From NCBI GenBank assembly GCA_045650025.1, contig JAZRQR010000104.1, positions 1 through 21,420 of the forward strand: DNA of 21,420 nucleotides, given 5' to 3'. The translations under genes were made by a program, and so were the position numbers. Shown here in pieces: positions 1 through 6,022 of this stretch. Below the pieces are notes generated by a model that worked only from the letters and a program-made list of their open reading frames with translations, did not search any database and was not told the origin of the DNA. This DNA is from SVQP01 sp045650025. GTDB lineage: Bacteria; Bacillota; Clostridia; Oscillospirales; CAG-272. Numbering within the stretch: the stretch's first letter is position 1; each line of letters opens with the position of its first letter.

Positions 1-10
1 ATAGGCTTTC

Positions 11-55
11 ATATCACTGTCGCATAAGCGACAATATCACTCCGACGAAGTCGGA
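11..55. repeat. Two tandem 22-nt palindromic units
   Basis: Two units begin with the same ATATCACT and each then carries a different small perfect hairpin: GTCGC-ATAA-GCGAC at 19-32 and TCCGAC-GAA-GTCGGA at 41-55. The period is 23 bases, and a partial third start (ATATAAC) follows at 56. Hairpin structure is conserved while hairpin sequence differs, which suggests selection for structure or an expanding palindromic repeat. The array may continue left of the window. It lies directly upstream of the promoter of the four-helix-bundle gene. Confidence 0.7.
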
Positions 56-62
56 ATATAAC

Positions 63-91
63 TTGACTACTTATCGGTTTTGTAGTATAAT
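63..91 (+). promoter_or_regulatory. Sigma-70/A promoter of the four-helix-bundle gene
   Basis: TTGACT (63-68), a 17-base spacer and a perfect TATAAT (86-91). It is followed by a GAGGTGAT ribosome site at 100-107 just before the ATG at 110. Confidence 0.8.
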
Positions 92-109
92 ATTCTTAGA
101 GGTGATGTT

Positions 110-466
110 ATGTCGAACAGTATTATGAGAGATAAATCCAAGGATTTTGCGAAGAATATCGTTTTCCTCTGCCGTAATATGAAAGCAGAACACAAAGAGA
201 CGGTACTTATAAATCAATTGCTGCGTTCCGGCACTTCCATTGGCGCAAACATTCACGAAGCACAATATGCGCAGGGCACAAAAGACTTTATATCTAAACT
301 TGAAATTGCTCAAAAGGAATGTTATGAAACAGAATATTGGCTTGAGCTTTTGTTTGAAACCGGGTGCATTGAAGAAGCGATTTACAAGTCCATTCAAAAT
401 GATTGCGGCGCAATACGCAGAATGTTGATATCATCGTTAAAAACGATTAAAGCTAAACAAGAATAG
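110..466 (+). CDS. Four-helix-bundle protein (bS23 / Avd-like family)
   Basis: The 118-residue all-helical product resembles the family annotated as four helix bundle protein (historically S23 ribosomal protein; also related to Avd of diversity-generating retroelements). Recognisable landmarks are the early LINQLLRSGTSIGANIHEAQ stretch (about residues 34-53) and the later helix with KECYETEYWLELL (about 70-82). Members form small pentameric barrels; apart from Avd, which helps a reverse transcriptase, their roles are unclear. No reverse transcriptase or template repeat is nearby, so an Avd role is not supported. The gene is AT-rich compared with the rest of the window and is the only intact gene here ending in TAG, which suggests transfer from elsewhere. 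The start is fixed by the ribosome site at 100-107. Confidence 0.85.
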   Translation: MSNSIMRDKSKDFAKNIVFLCRNMKAEHKETVLINQLLRSGTSIGANIHEAQYAQGTKDFISKLEIAQKECYETEYWLELLFETGCIEEAIYKSIQNDCGAIRRMLISSLKTIKAKQE

Positions 467-550
467 GGGTATGGGCATTGCCCGATGCATTTGTAATACA
501 AAGGCGAAACTGGCGATAAAGAAACAAATGAGTTAGGAGGCAATTTTGCT

Positions 551-638
551 ATGTCTAAAGCAATATCGACCTTAATAATTGACAGGAGTAAAAGTTCATT
601 CTTTTGAAGAATTGGAAAAAGCACTTAGAAATCATTAG
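551..638 (+). pseudogene. Decayed mini-ORF with strong ribosome site
   Basis: A consensus AGGAGG (535-540) sits 10 bases before an ATG at 551. The frame from this ATG stops after 18 codons (TGA 605-607). A shifted frame then reads VHSFEELEKALRNH, a plausible acidic/basic helical C-terminus, and ends in TAG at 636-638, directly before the terminator stem that starts at 639. Good initiation signals, a sensible C-terminus in another frame and a stop abutting the terminator fit a gene that lost its middle or suffered an indel. I do not recognise the parent gene. Alternatively it is a chance 18-codon ORF. Confidence 0.4.
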
Positions 639-690
639 AAAGAGTAACCCCGACAGACTTAAAAAAGCTGTCGGGGTTACTCTTTGTTTA
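639..690 (+). terminator. Strong intrinsic terminator hairpin
   Basis: A perfect 18-bp stem (639-656 with 668-685) of sequence AAAGAGTAACCCCGACAG and its complement encloses an 11-base A-rich loop. The trailing T-tract is modest. It ends the four-helix-bundle transcript. No gene is visible from 691 to 871, only the next promoter. Confidence 0.8.
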
Positions 691-814
691 CCGCATAGTA
701 ATTTAATTATCGATATACGAGCTAAATGATTTCTCCGATAAGAATATCACGTCTATGGATGCCCGCTTTTCATTTTGCATATAAAGTGTGTCGATTTTTC
801 GTATGAAATGATGA

Positions 815-843
815 TTGTGCAAACGGGACAATCGTGATATAAT
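815..843 (+). promoter_or_regulatory. Extended -10 promoter of the histidine phosphatase gene
   Basis: TTGTGC (815-820), 17 bases, then TATAAT (838-843) preceded by TGA, an extended -10. Because these elements overlap the first codons of the longest possible reading frame (TTG at 815), the real start must be the downstream ATG at 872. Confidence 0.75.
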
Positions 844-871
844 AGAAAAAAACATTCCCAAGGAGGCTGCT

Positions 872-1588
872 ATGTTATTCTTTTACGTTCGTCACGGTGA
901 TCCGATCTACAATCCCGATAGTCTCACCCCGCTTGGACATGAGCAGGCAAAGGCGCTTGCAAAGCGATTTGTGTCCTATGGACTTGATCAAATTTATTCC
1001 TCGCCCTCCGTGCGTGCGCAGCAAACCGCGCAGCCGACCTGCGACTTACTCAAAAAGGAAAAGACCATTTGTCCCTGGGCTTGCGAGAGCATTGCCTGGC
1101 GCTATTTCTCGATCGATGCCTCGACAGGAATCCATACTTGGTGCTTCTATGATCCCGAAATCTTAAAGCTGTTCCGTTCTCCCGAGGTGCGTGCGCTGGA
1201 TAACAAGTGGTATGAGCACCCCGCCTTTGCCAAATACGATTTTGCCGAGGGCGTGAAGTACGTCAATGAGCAGGTGGATGCGTTTTTCTTAAGCCTTGGC
1301 TACCGCCACGACCGCGAAAATTGCCGCTACGAGATCGTAGAGCCCAGCCCCAACAGAGTTGCGCTGTTTGCGCATCAAGGCTTTGGTATGTGCTTTTTCT
1401 CGTCTGTGCTGGATATTCCGTATCCCGAGTTTGCCACGCATTTTGATTTCACCCACAGCTCCATGAGCGTCATCAACTTTGAGCGGAGCGGCAAATACGT
1501 CTATCCCAAGGTGCTGCAGCTTTCGAACGATGCACATCTGTACCGCGACGGACTGATGGCGGGCTATAATAACTGTTATAAATTCTGA
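872..1588 (+). CDS. Histidine phosphatase superfamily protein (phosphoglycerate mutase-like)
   Basis: The 238-residue cytoplasmic protein carries the superfamily signature near its N-terminus: Arg7-His8-Gly9, where His8 would be the phosphorylated nucleophile. An SSPSVRAQQTA segment supplies a second phosphate-binding arginine (Arg48), and a FAHQGF segment supplies the second histidine (His168). Members dephosphorylate sugar phosphates, nucleotides, alpha-ribazole phosphate or proteins; the substrate cannot be read from the sequence. There is an unusually long middle section (about residues 70-150) between the two catalytic halves. The start at 872 is chosen because AGGAGG lies at 861-866 and the longer frame begins inside the promoter. 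The esterase gene follows 10 bases later, so the two are probably one transcript. Confidence 0.85.
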   Translation: MLFFYVRHGDPIYNPDSLTPLGHEQAKALAKRFVSYGLDQIYSSPSVRAQQTAQPTCDLLKKEKTICPWACESIAWRYFSIDASTGIHTWCFYDPEILKLFRSPEVRALDNKWYEHPAFAKYDFAEGVKYVNEQVDAFFLSLGYRHDRENCRYEIVEPSPNRVALFAHQGFGMCFFSSVLDIPYPEFATHFDFTHSSMSVINFERSGKYVYPKVLQLSNDAHLYRDGLMAGYNNCYKF

Positions 1589-1598
1589 GGAGGGCACT

Positions 1599-2378
1599 AT
1601 GGCTTTTATTCAACTGCAATTTCATTCCGACGCGCTGATGGTGCAGGTGTCAGTCAACGTCATTCTTCCGGAGCGCGCCACCACCATGATCGGCATGGAA
1701 GCAAACGGGGAGAGTACCTTTAAGACTTTGTATCTGTTTCACGGCCTTTCGGATGACCATTCGATCTGGATGCGCAGGACCTCGATTGAGCGTTACGCAT
1801 CGGAATTCAATATTGCCGTGGTCATGCCTGCGGTGGGCAGAAGCTGGTACACCGATACGGTGGGGGGAGAGAAGTATCTGACCTTTGTGACCGAGGAGCT
1901 GCCCAATAAATGCCGCAGCTTTTTCAGAGGCATGTCGGAAAAGCCGGAGGATAACATTGTGGCAGGCCTTTCCATGGGCGGCTACGGAGCTATCAAGTCT
2001 GCCTTGACGCGCCCCGATCGCTTTGGCATGTGTGCCTCGCTTTCGGGTGCTTTGGATATTGCCGCGCTGGGTGGCATGAATCTGCTGCCCGAATGGCGTT
2101 GCATTTTTGACCACAATCTGCAAGATACTGCCGAGCTGGCGGGCACTGAGCATGACCTGTTCTATCTGGCAGACAAGCTGGCGGAGCAGGGAAAGCCTTT
2201 CCCCAAGACCTTTATCTGGTGCGGCACGGACGACTGGCTGCTTGGCTCCAATCAGCGCTTCTCGGCGCACTTGAAGGCGCTTGGTGCAGATCACAAGTAC
2301 GTGGAAAGCGAAGGCTGGCACGCCTGGAACTGGTGGGATCTGCACATTCAGTCCGCGCTGAAATACCTGATCGGTTGA
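1599..2378 (+). CDS. Alpha/beta-hydrolase esterase (esterase D / tributyrin esterase-like)
   Basis: The 259-residue protein has no signal peptide. It shows the nucleophile elbow GLSMGGYGA with Ser125, an oxyanion-type HGLSDDHSIW loop at about residues 48-57, an acidic residue in CGTDDWLL (Asp211 or Asp212) and a late histidine in GWHAWNWWD (His241). This gives a complete Ser-Asp-His triad. The layout matches the putative esterase (esterase D) family, which includes S-formylglutathione hydrolases, lactococcal tributyrin esterase and feruloyl/acetyl xylan esterases; short-chain ester hydrolysis is the likely reaction. A GAGGAGGG ribosome site overlaps the end of the phosphatase gene, so translation is probably coupled. 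The gene ends at a terminator shared with the convergent gene. Confidence 0.88.
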   Translation: MAFIQLQFHSDALMVQVSVNVILPERATTMIGMEANGESTFKTLYLFHGLSDDHSIWMRRTSIERYASEFNIAVVMPAVGRSWYTDTVGGEKYLTFVTEELPNKCRSFFRGMSEKPEDNIVAGLSMGGYGAIKSALTRPDRFGMCASLSGALDIAALGGMNLLPEWRCIFDHNLQDTAELAGTEHDLFYLADKLAEQGKPFPKTFIWCGTDDWLLGSNQRFSAHLKALGADHKYVESEGWHAWNWWDLHIQSALKYLIG

Positions 2379-2389
2379 TCTTACATATA

Positions 2390-2420
2390 AAAAATCCCGA
2401 CACGCCGTGTCGGGATTTTT
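2390..2420. terminator. Bidirectional terminator between convergent genes
   Basis: A perfect 14-bp stem, AAAAATCCCGACAC (2390-2403) with its complement (2407-2420), closes a GCC loop. A-tract and T-tract flank the GC-rich core on both sides, so it can stop the esterase transcript on plus and the glycosidase-like transcript on minus. Confidence 0.9.
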
Positions 2421-2428
2421 GTTATCCA

Positions 2429-4132
2429 TTATTCTCCGTAAGAAACAATGCTTTCGTCCACGCCCTCAATACGCAGCTTCAAGCCCTTCTTGTCGTTGAC
2501 GACCTGTCCGCCGCGTACGCAGTCGATAAATTTGACGCCCTCGATCTTACCGCCGTTTTGCGAGCGGTTTTCGATCTTGAGCTCGGTGTCACAGTAAACG
2601 GTAATATCCTTAAAGGTCACGTCCTTGATCTGTGCGGACGCGTTTTCGTTCATGGAAACGTTGATGGGGTATTTGACCGAGCTGTAGACCTCAATGCCCT
2701 CAAATGTGATGTTGGAGAGCACCGCATCGTCGTTGAGGAAGATGATCAGCGCGCCCAGATCGTCCATCCAATCCGCAGGCGCAAAAGCAACCGAGCCGCC
2801 GATAAAGTGAATATCGGTCATATCGCGCTGGCTTTCGTAGATAATGCCCATGCCGCGGCACTTGTCGGGCCATGCGTTATTGTTTTCAAATACGATGTTT
2901 TCGATCTTGATCTGGCAGTTGCCGTACATGGACTTGACCTCAAACAGGTCGTCTCCCGCACGTGCAAAGCAGTTCTTGATCACGGCGTTTGCGCTGTCCA
3001 CCACCGCAATGCCGTCCGAATTCTGACGGTAGCCGAACAGCATGACCTCGTTGACCGTGATGTTCTTGCTTTGCGTAAAGAACATGGTCCACTCGGGGGA
3101 GTTGTTCATGGTAATGCCCTCGACCGTAATGTTCTCGCACTGGTCAAACTGTACCACCGAGCGCGCGTGCCAGTCAAGGCGAGTCAGGTCGATAAAGCCG
3201 CGACCGCTGATGCGTACGTTCTTGACGTACTGACCCTGGAAGAGTGCTCTCCAGCCGGTCATGCCGGCCCAGTCGGGATTCTTGGTGGGCGTTTCACCCT
3301 GAACGGTGGGCATGGTGGCAATGATGTGCGCACCGGGCTCAAAATATACCTCGGTATTGTTCTTGAAGTTGACGGCGTAGCGCAGCTCGTGCACGCCTGC
3401 CTCAAAGTAAAGCACCTGCTTCTCGGCGGTGAAGGCAATGACCTCGTCATGCTTGCCGGGCGCTACCTTAATGACCTCGTAGCCATCGGGAGCGACGTAT
3501 TCCTGCTTTGTGCGGACGAATACGGTCAGCGCGTGGGTAATATCGTCATCGGGTACAAATGTGAAGTTGCCGCAGGCATCAATCTCGGCGTAAACGCTTC
3601 TGTCGCCCGTCTTGGCAGTTACGCCGTAGGAAAGCGGCATGACCTTGTACTGCTCCGCGTCAACCTTGGTCTCGATCTGTACCGAAAGAGGGAAGCTCTC
3701 ATCGGTTACGTCGATCTGCAAAAAGGAGTGTGCACCACGTGAGGTGCGTACGCTGTAGCAGGGAACCTCCTGCCCATTGATCTTGGCAGTAAAGTAGGGG
3801 GAGAGGATCACACCTACGTCATGCGCCTCGTTGTTGTGCGAGCCGTCGTCGTAATCCACTTCCTTGATGAACTGGGTCAGCGTATTGCATTTGGAAATTC
3901 CGTCGTAAGAAATGGGGAAGATGGGGGCGGTGTTGATCATCATTTCGGTCTCTCCTTCGGTGGTTTGTTCGTCCTGCACGGTGGTTTGCTCAACGGATGC
4001 CTCGGGCTCTGTAGCTCCCGGATCGGTGGCGGTGCTCTCATTAGTCGTGCCGCCCGTGGTGCATGCGCCAAGCAGCAAGCAGCAGGCAAGCAGCGTAAGC
4101 AACGCTCCAAACGTACGTTTGCGCATAGTCAT
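2429..4132 (-). CDS. Secreted beta-helix glycoside hydrolase-like lipoprotein (GH28/GH49 type)
   Basis: The 567-residue protein starts with a basic, hydrophobic signal and a lipobox LLGAC (Cys24). A Thr/Glu-rich linker (about 25-63) follows, then a beta-rich N-terminal domain (about 70-215) and a long right-handed parallel beta-helix (about 220-565) with repeated NITVEGI/NIVFEN-type turns. The helix carries NSDG (371-374) and GDD (393-395), corresponding to the NTDG and DD acid motifs of polygalacturonases and the Asp trio of GH49 dextranases. The usual GHG position reads CRGMG (425-429), so the exact family and substrate (pectin, dextran or another glycan) are uncertain. It would be anchored to the outer membrane face and cut polysaccharide. 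Start is uncertain: AAGGAG is only 3 bases from the ATG at 4132 but 9 from an in-frame ATG at 4126, which is likelier. Confidence 0.8.
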   Translation of the reverse strand: MTMRKRTFGALLTLLACCLLLGACTTGGTTNESTATDPGATEPEASVEQTTVQDEQTTEGETEMMINTAPIFPISYDGISKCNTLTQFIKEVDYDDGSHNNEAHDVGVILSPYFTAKINGQEVPCYSVRTSRGAHSFLQIDVTDESFPLSVQIETKVDAEQYKVMPLSYGVTAKTGDRSVYAEIDACGNFTFVPDDDITHALTVFVRTKQEYVAPDGYEVIKVAPGKHDEVIAFTAEKQVLYFEAGVHELRYAVNFKNNTEVYFEPGAHIIATMPTVQGETPTKNPDWAGMTGWRALFQGQYVKNVRISGRGFIDLTRLDWHARSVVQFDQCENITVEGITMNNSPEWTMFFTQSKNITVNEVMLFGYRQNSDGIAVVDSANAVIKNCFARAGDDLFEVKSMYGNCQIKIENIVFENNNAWPDKCRGMGIIYESQRDMTDIHFIGGSVAFAPADWMDDLGALIIFLNDDAVLSNITFEGIEVYSSVKYPINVSMNENASAQIKDVTFKDITVYCDTELKIENRSQNGGKIEGVKFIDCVRGGQVVNDKKGLKLRIEGVDESIVSYGE

Positions 4133-4163
4133 GTTCTCCTTTTACTTGGGATACGTTGCTATG

Positions 4164-4192
4164 ATTATACCATACGGCACCGAAAATTGCAA
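4164..4192 (-). promoter_or_regulatory. Promoter of the glycosidase-like gene
   Basis: On the minus strand: TTGCAA (4192-4187), 17 bases, then TATAAT (4169-4164) preceded by TGG, an extended -10. Upstream of it lie a perfect palindrome TGCACGTGCA (4221-4230) and an overlapping inverted repeat GCATG-N5-CATGC (4228-4242), placed where an activator might bind. Confidence 0.75.
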
Positions 4193-4332
4193 GGGCTTTG
4201 CGCAAAGAAACGGGCAGGAATGCACGTGCATGTATAACATGCCAAAGTGGATATTATAGCAAAAATGGTCAGGAAAACTGCATAAACATAAAATTTTTGT
4301 GCGTAATTAATGAAAATATACGAAAAAGATTC

Positions 4333-4361
4333 TTGACATTCCAAAATTATTGTGCTAATAT
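4333..4361 (+). promoter_or_regulatory. Promoter of the DUF4234 gene
   Basis: Perfect TTGACA (4333-4338), a 17-base spacer ending TGC (extended -10) and TAATAT (4356-4361). It drives the gene starting at 4425, about 60 bases downstream. Confidence 0.8.
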
Positions 4362-4424
4362 ATACTTGTACGTACGGAGACACACCCGCAAGGGAAAACA
4401 ACATCCGTGCAGAAGGAGTTACTT

Positions 4425-4787
4425 ATGAAAAAGTTTAATTGGATTACCGCCCTGCTGCTCAACATTGTAACCTTTGGCATTTACTCGCTCTACATGTGGT
4501 TCAAGATGGCAAAGCAGCAGAACGAAATGGCAGAGCAGGTTGGCGAGAAGAAGATCATGGGCTTTGTAGGCGCGTTCCTGCTTGGCTGCATCACCTGCGG
4601 TATTTTCGCAATCGTTTGGTATTTCATGTTCATGAAGCAGCAGGCTGCTATTGCTGAGGCTAAGGGTGTAGCTCTGGCTCCTACCTCCAGCCCCATCGTG
4701 CTGACCATTCTGGTATTCGTTCCGATCTACAGCTTCTACGTAATCTGCGACAACTGCAACAAGCTGGTTGACGCTTACGAGGCTTAA
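4425..4787 (+). CDS. DUF4234-type small membrane protein
   Basis: The 120-residue integral membrane protein has three predicted transmembrane segments (about residues 7-27, 45-70 and 88-108). A short charged loop (KMAKQQNEMAEQVGEKK) separates the first two. The FNWITALLLNIVTFGIYSLY opening is typical of the DUF4234 family, whose function is unknown. The start is the ATG at 4425 with AGAAGGAG at 4411-4418; a GTG 18 bases upstream would place the ribosome site inside the gene. Codon use is biased and the promoter is near consensus, so expression is probably good. It is monocistronic, with its own promoter and a terminator directly after it. Confidence 0.8.
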   Translation: MKKFNWITALLLNIVTFGIYSLYMWFKMAKQQNEMAEQVGEKKIMGFVGAFLLGCITCGIFAIVWYFMFMKQQAAIAEAKGVALAPTSSPIVLTILVFVPIYSFYVICDNCNKLVDAYEA

Positions 4788-4805
4788 TCCTATAGGGTAT
4801 AGCAT

Positions 4806-4842
4806 AAAAATAACCGATGCGATTTTCGCATCGGTTATTTTT
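4806..4842. terminator. Bidirectional terminator
   Basis: A perfect 17-bp stem (4806-4822 with 4826-4842) with a TTT loop, A5 on the left and T6 on the right. It ends the DUF4234 transcript on plus and the DUF6873 transcript on minus. The minus-strand stop codon (4842-4844) overlaps its last base pair. Confidence 0.9.
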
Positions 4843-5522
4843 TATGAGAAAAAGAGCAGCGAGCCCACGTCGTGCAAGGGGTGATCTGCCAAAGAGACCG
4901 CGACTCTGCCGTGCTCGGCACAAAATGCCGCAATGCGCGCGCCGTCCGGGTGCAGGGCAAGGCTGCCGCAGAAAAAGACGTGCGTGCCGTCGTTGCCCGA
5001 AGCACCGCCGATAAAGCCGTAGGGGTACGGAGGCAAGGACACGCCGCCGTGCGCGATCTGCAGGACGCTTATGCCAACGCCACGCAAGGCGCTTGCAATT
5101 GACGCGTCCTCGGTAATGGCGGCATTGTCGGAGACGGTGCACAAATTGCACTTCGCATAGCCCTGCTTGACGGGCAGTGCTTTAAGACCCTGGTCCTTTG
5201 CATACTGCAAAAGCTCGGCAGCCGCAGCATCGGGACGGCAGACAAGGTAATTGCCAATGCATGCCGCGTTGAGCAGCACGTCACGGGGATAGGCTTGCGC
5301 CGGTGCCTTTTGAATGGGGCAGAGGGGCAAGCATGCCGCAAATGCGCTTTGCGCGCTGTGCACAAAAATTTTGCCCTTGGCGGGGAAGAGCAACATATCG
5401 GGGTGCGAGGCAACGGCGCTGTCCAGGGCGGGATGCGGCTGGCAAAACAGTGGCGTGTGCCCGTATGCGCGCAGCGCATCGGTCGCTTGCGGCGATATGC
5501 GGCAATCAACAAACACGTACAT
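4842..5522 (-). CDS. DUF6873-family protein (GME-like fold)
   Basis: The 226-residue soluble protein resembles the DUF6873 group seen in Clostridia, described as having the guanidino-group-modifying (GME, pentein-like) fold. Landmarks I recognise are VKQGYAKCNLCTV (about residues 118-130), the PPYPYGFIGGASG motif (about 163-175) and a VFFCGSLALHPDG strand after it. Function is unknown; no amidinotransferase or deiminase activity can be claimed. The minus-strand start at 5522 follows GGAAAGGAA. No promoter is visible between it and rpmB. The rpmB terminator ends only about 21 bases before this start, so expression probably comes from read-through or from a promoter inside rpmB. Confidence 0.75.
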   Translation of the reverse strand: MYVFVDCRISPQATDALRAYGHTPLFCQPHPALDSAVASHPDMLLFPAKGKIFVHSAQSAFAACLPLCPIQKAPAQAYPRDVLLNAACIGNYLVCRPDAAAAELLQYAKDQGLKALPVKQGYAKCNLCTVSDNAAITEDASIASALRGVGISVLQIAHGGVSLPPYPYGFIGGASGNDGTHVFFCGSLALHPDGARIAAFCAEHGRVAVSLADHPLHDVGSLLFFS

Positions 5523-5543
5523 GAAACATTCCTTTCCAAAAAC

Positions 5544-5581
5544 AAAATTGAAGGGATGCCGAGCGGCATCCCTTCAATTTT
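5544..5581 (-). terminator. Terminator after rpmB, directly before the DUF6873 gene
   Basis: A perfect 17-bp stem (5544-5560 with 5565-5581) and a GAGC loop. On the minus strand it is followed by TTTTGTTTTTGG, whose end merges with the ribosome site of the next gene. It would stop most rpmB transcripts and allow partial read-through. Confidence 0.85.
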
Positions 5582-5594
5582 GATTGTTCTTCAA

Positions 5595-5780
5595 TCAAGC
5601 GCGGGTAACCTTGTGAGAACGAAGGCAACGAGAGCATACGGCAACGGTCTTAGGGGTACCGTCTACGATTGCTTTTACCTTGCGAATGTTGGGCTTCCAG
5701 GTTCTGTTGGTCTTGCGGTTAGAATGGGAAACGGTAGCACCGTAAACAACGCCCTTTCCGCAGATACTGCATTTTGCCAT
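5595..5780 (-). CDS. rpmB: Large-subunit ribosomal protein L28 (bL28), zinc-type
   Basis: The 61-residue basic protein begins MAKCSICGKG and has the L28 landmarks SHSNRKTNRTWKPN (18-31) and KVKAIVDG. Paired cysteines at 4/7 and 49/52 form a zinc ribbon, making this the cysteine-containing version; many bacteria also keep a cysteine-free copy used under zinc limitation. The start at 5780 is chosen from the family N-terminus and a GGAGGTG site just upstream; a longer frame to 5816 adds twelve unrelated residues. It is the first gene after its own promoter, with a leader of about 90 bases. Confidence 0.97.
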   Translation of the reverse strand: MAKCSICGKGVVYGATVSHSNRKTNRTWKPNIRKVKAIVDGTPKTVAVCSRCLRSHKVTRA

Positions 5781-5875
5781 GTTTGACACCTCCTTCTGCA
5801 CAGTTTGGTAGTGCATCTATTCAAGTAAAAAATTTAATACACGTTTTAGCTGTAAGATACAGCACAGCACGAGAT

Positions 5876-5904
5876 ATTATATCACAAGAGAATAAAAAAT
5901 GCAA
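5876..5904 (-). promoter_or_regulatory. Promoter of rpmB
   Basis: On the minus strand: TTGCAT (5904-5899), 17 bases, TATAAT (5881-5876) with TGA before it (extended -10). The leader includes a small stem TGCAC/GTGCA (5797-5801 with 5811-5815) a few bases upstream of the ribosome site. Confidence 0.8.
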
Positions 5905-6022
5905 GGGGTTTACAAAAAAAATATTTAATTTTTTCAACCTTGTACAATTGTCCAAATCTGCGCAAATATTGAGCAGATTTTTATCAATTTTATTGAATAT
6001 TGTCGCAATTGCGCGTGCTTTT

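Noticed and set aside
11..55. A CRISPR array
   Set aside because: Only two 22-nt units with different hairpin sequences and essentially no spacers; no cas genes.
110..690. A diversity-generating retroelement, because of the Avd-like protein
   Set aside because: No reverse transcriptase and no template/variable repeat pair are present nearby.
2219..3742. A 507-residue open frame on the plus strand
   Set aside because: It lies antisense to the beta-helix lipoprotein gene, has no ribosome site and its product has no family features; the minus-strand gene has a signal peptide, catalytic motifs and a promoter.
5954..5980. Terminator of the PurL-like gene
   Set aside because: The stem AAATCTGC/GCAGATTT has an 11-base loop and no T-tract on the minus strand, so it is not a convincing terminator in that direction.
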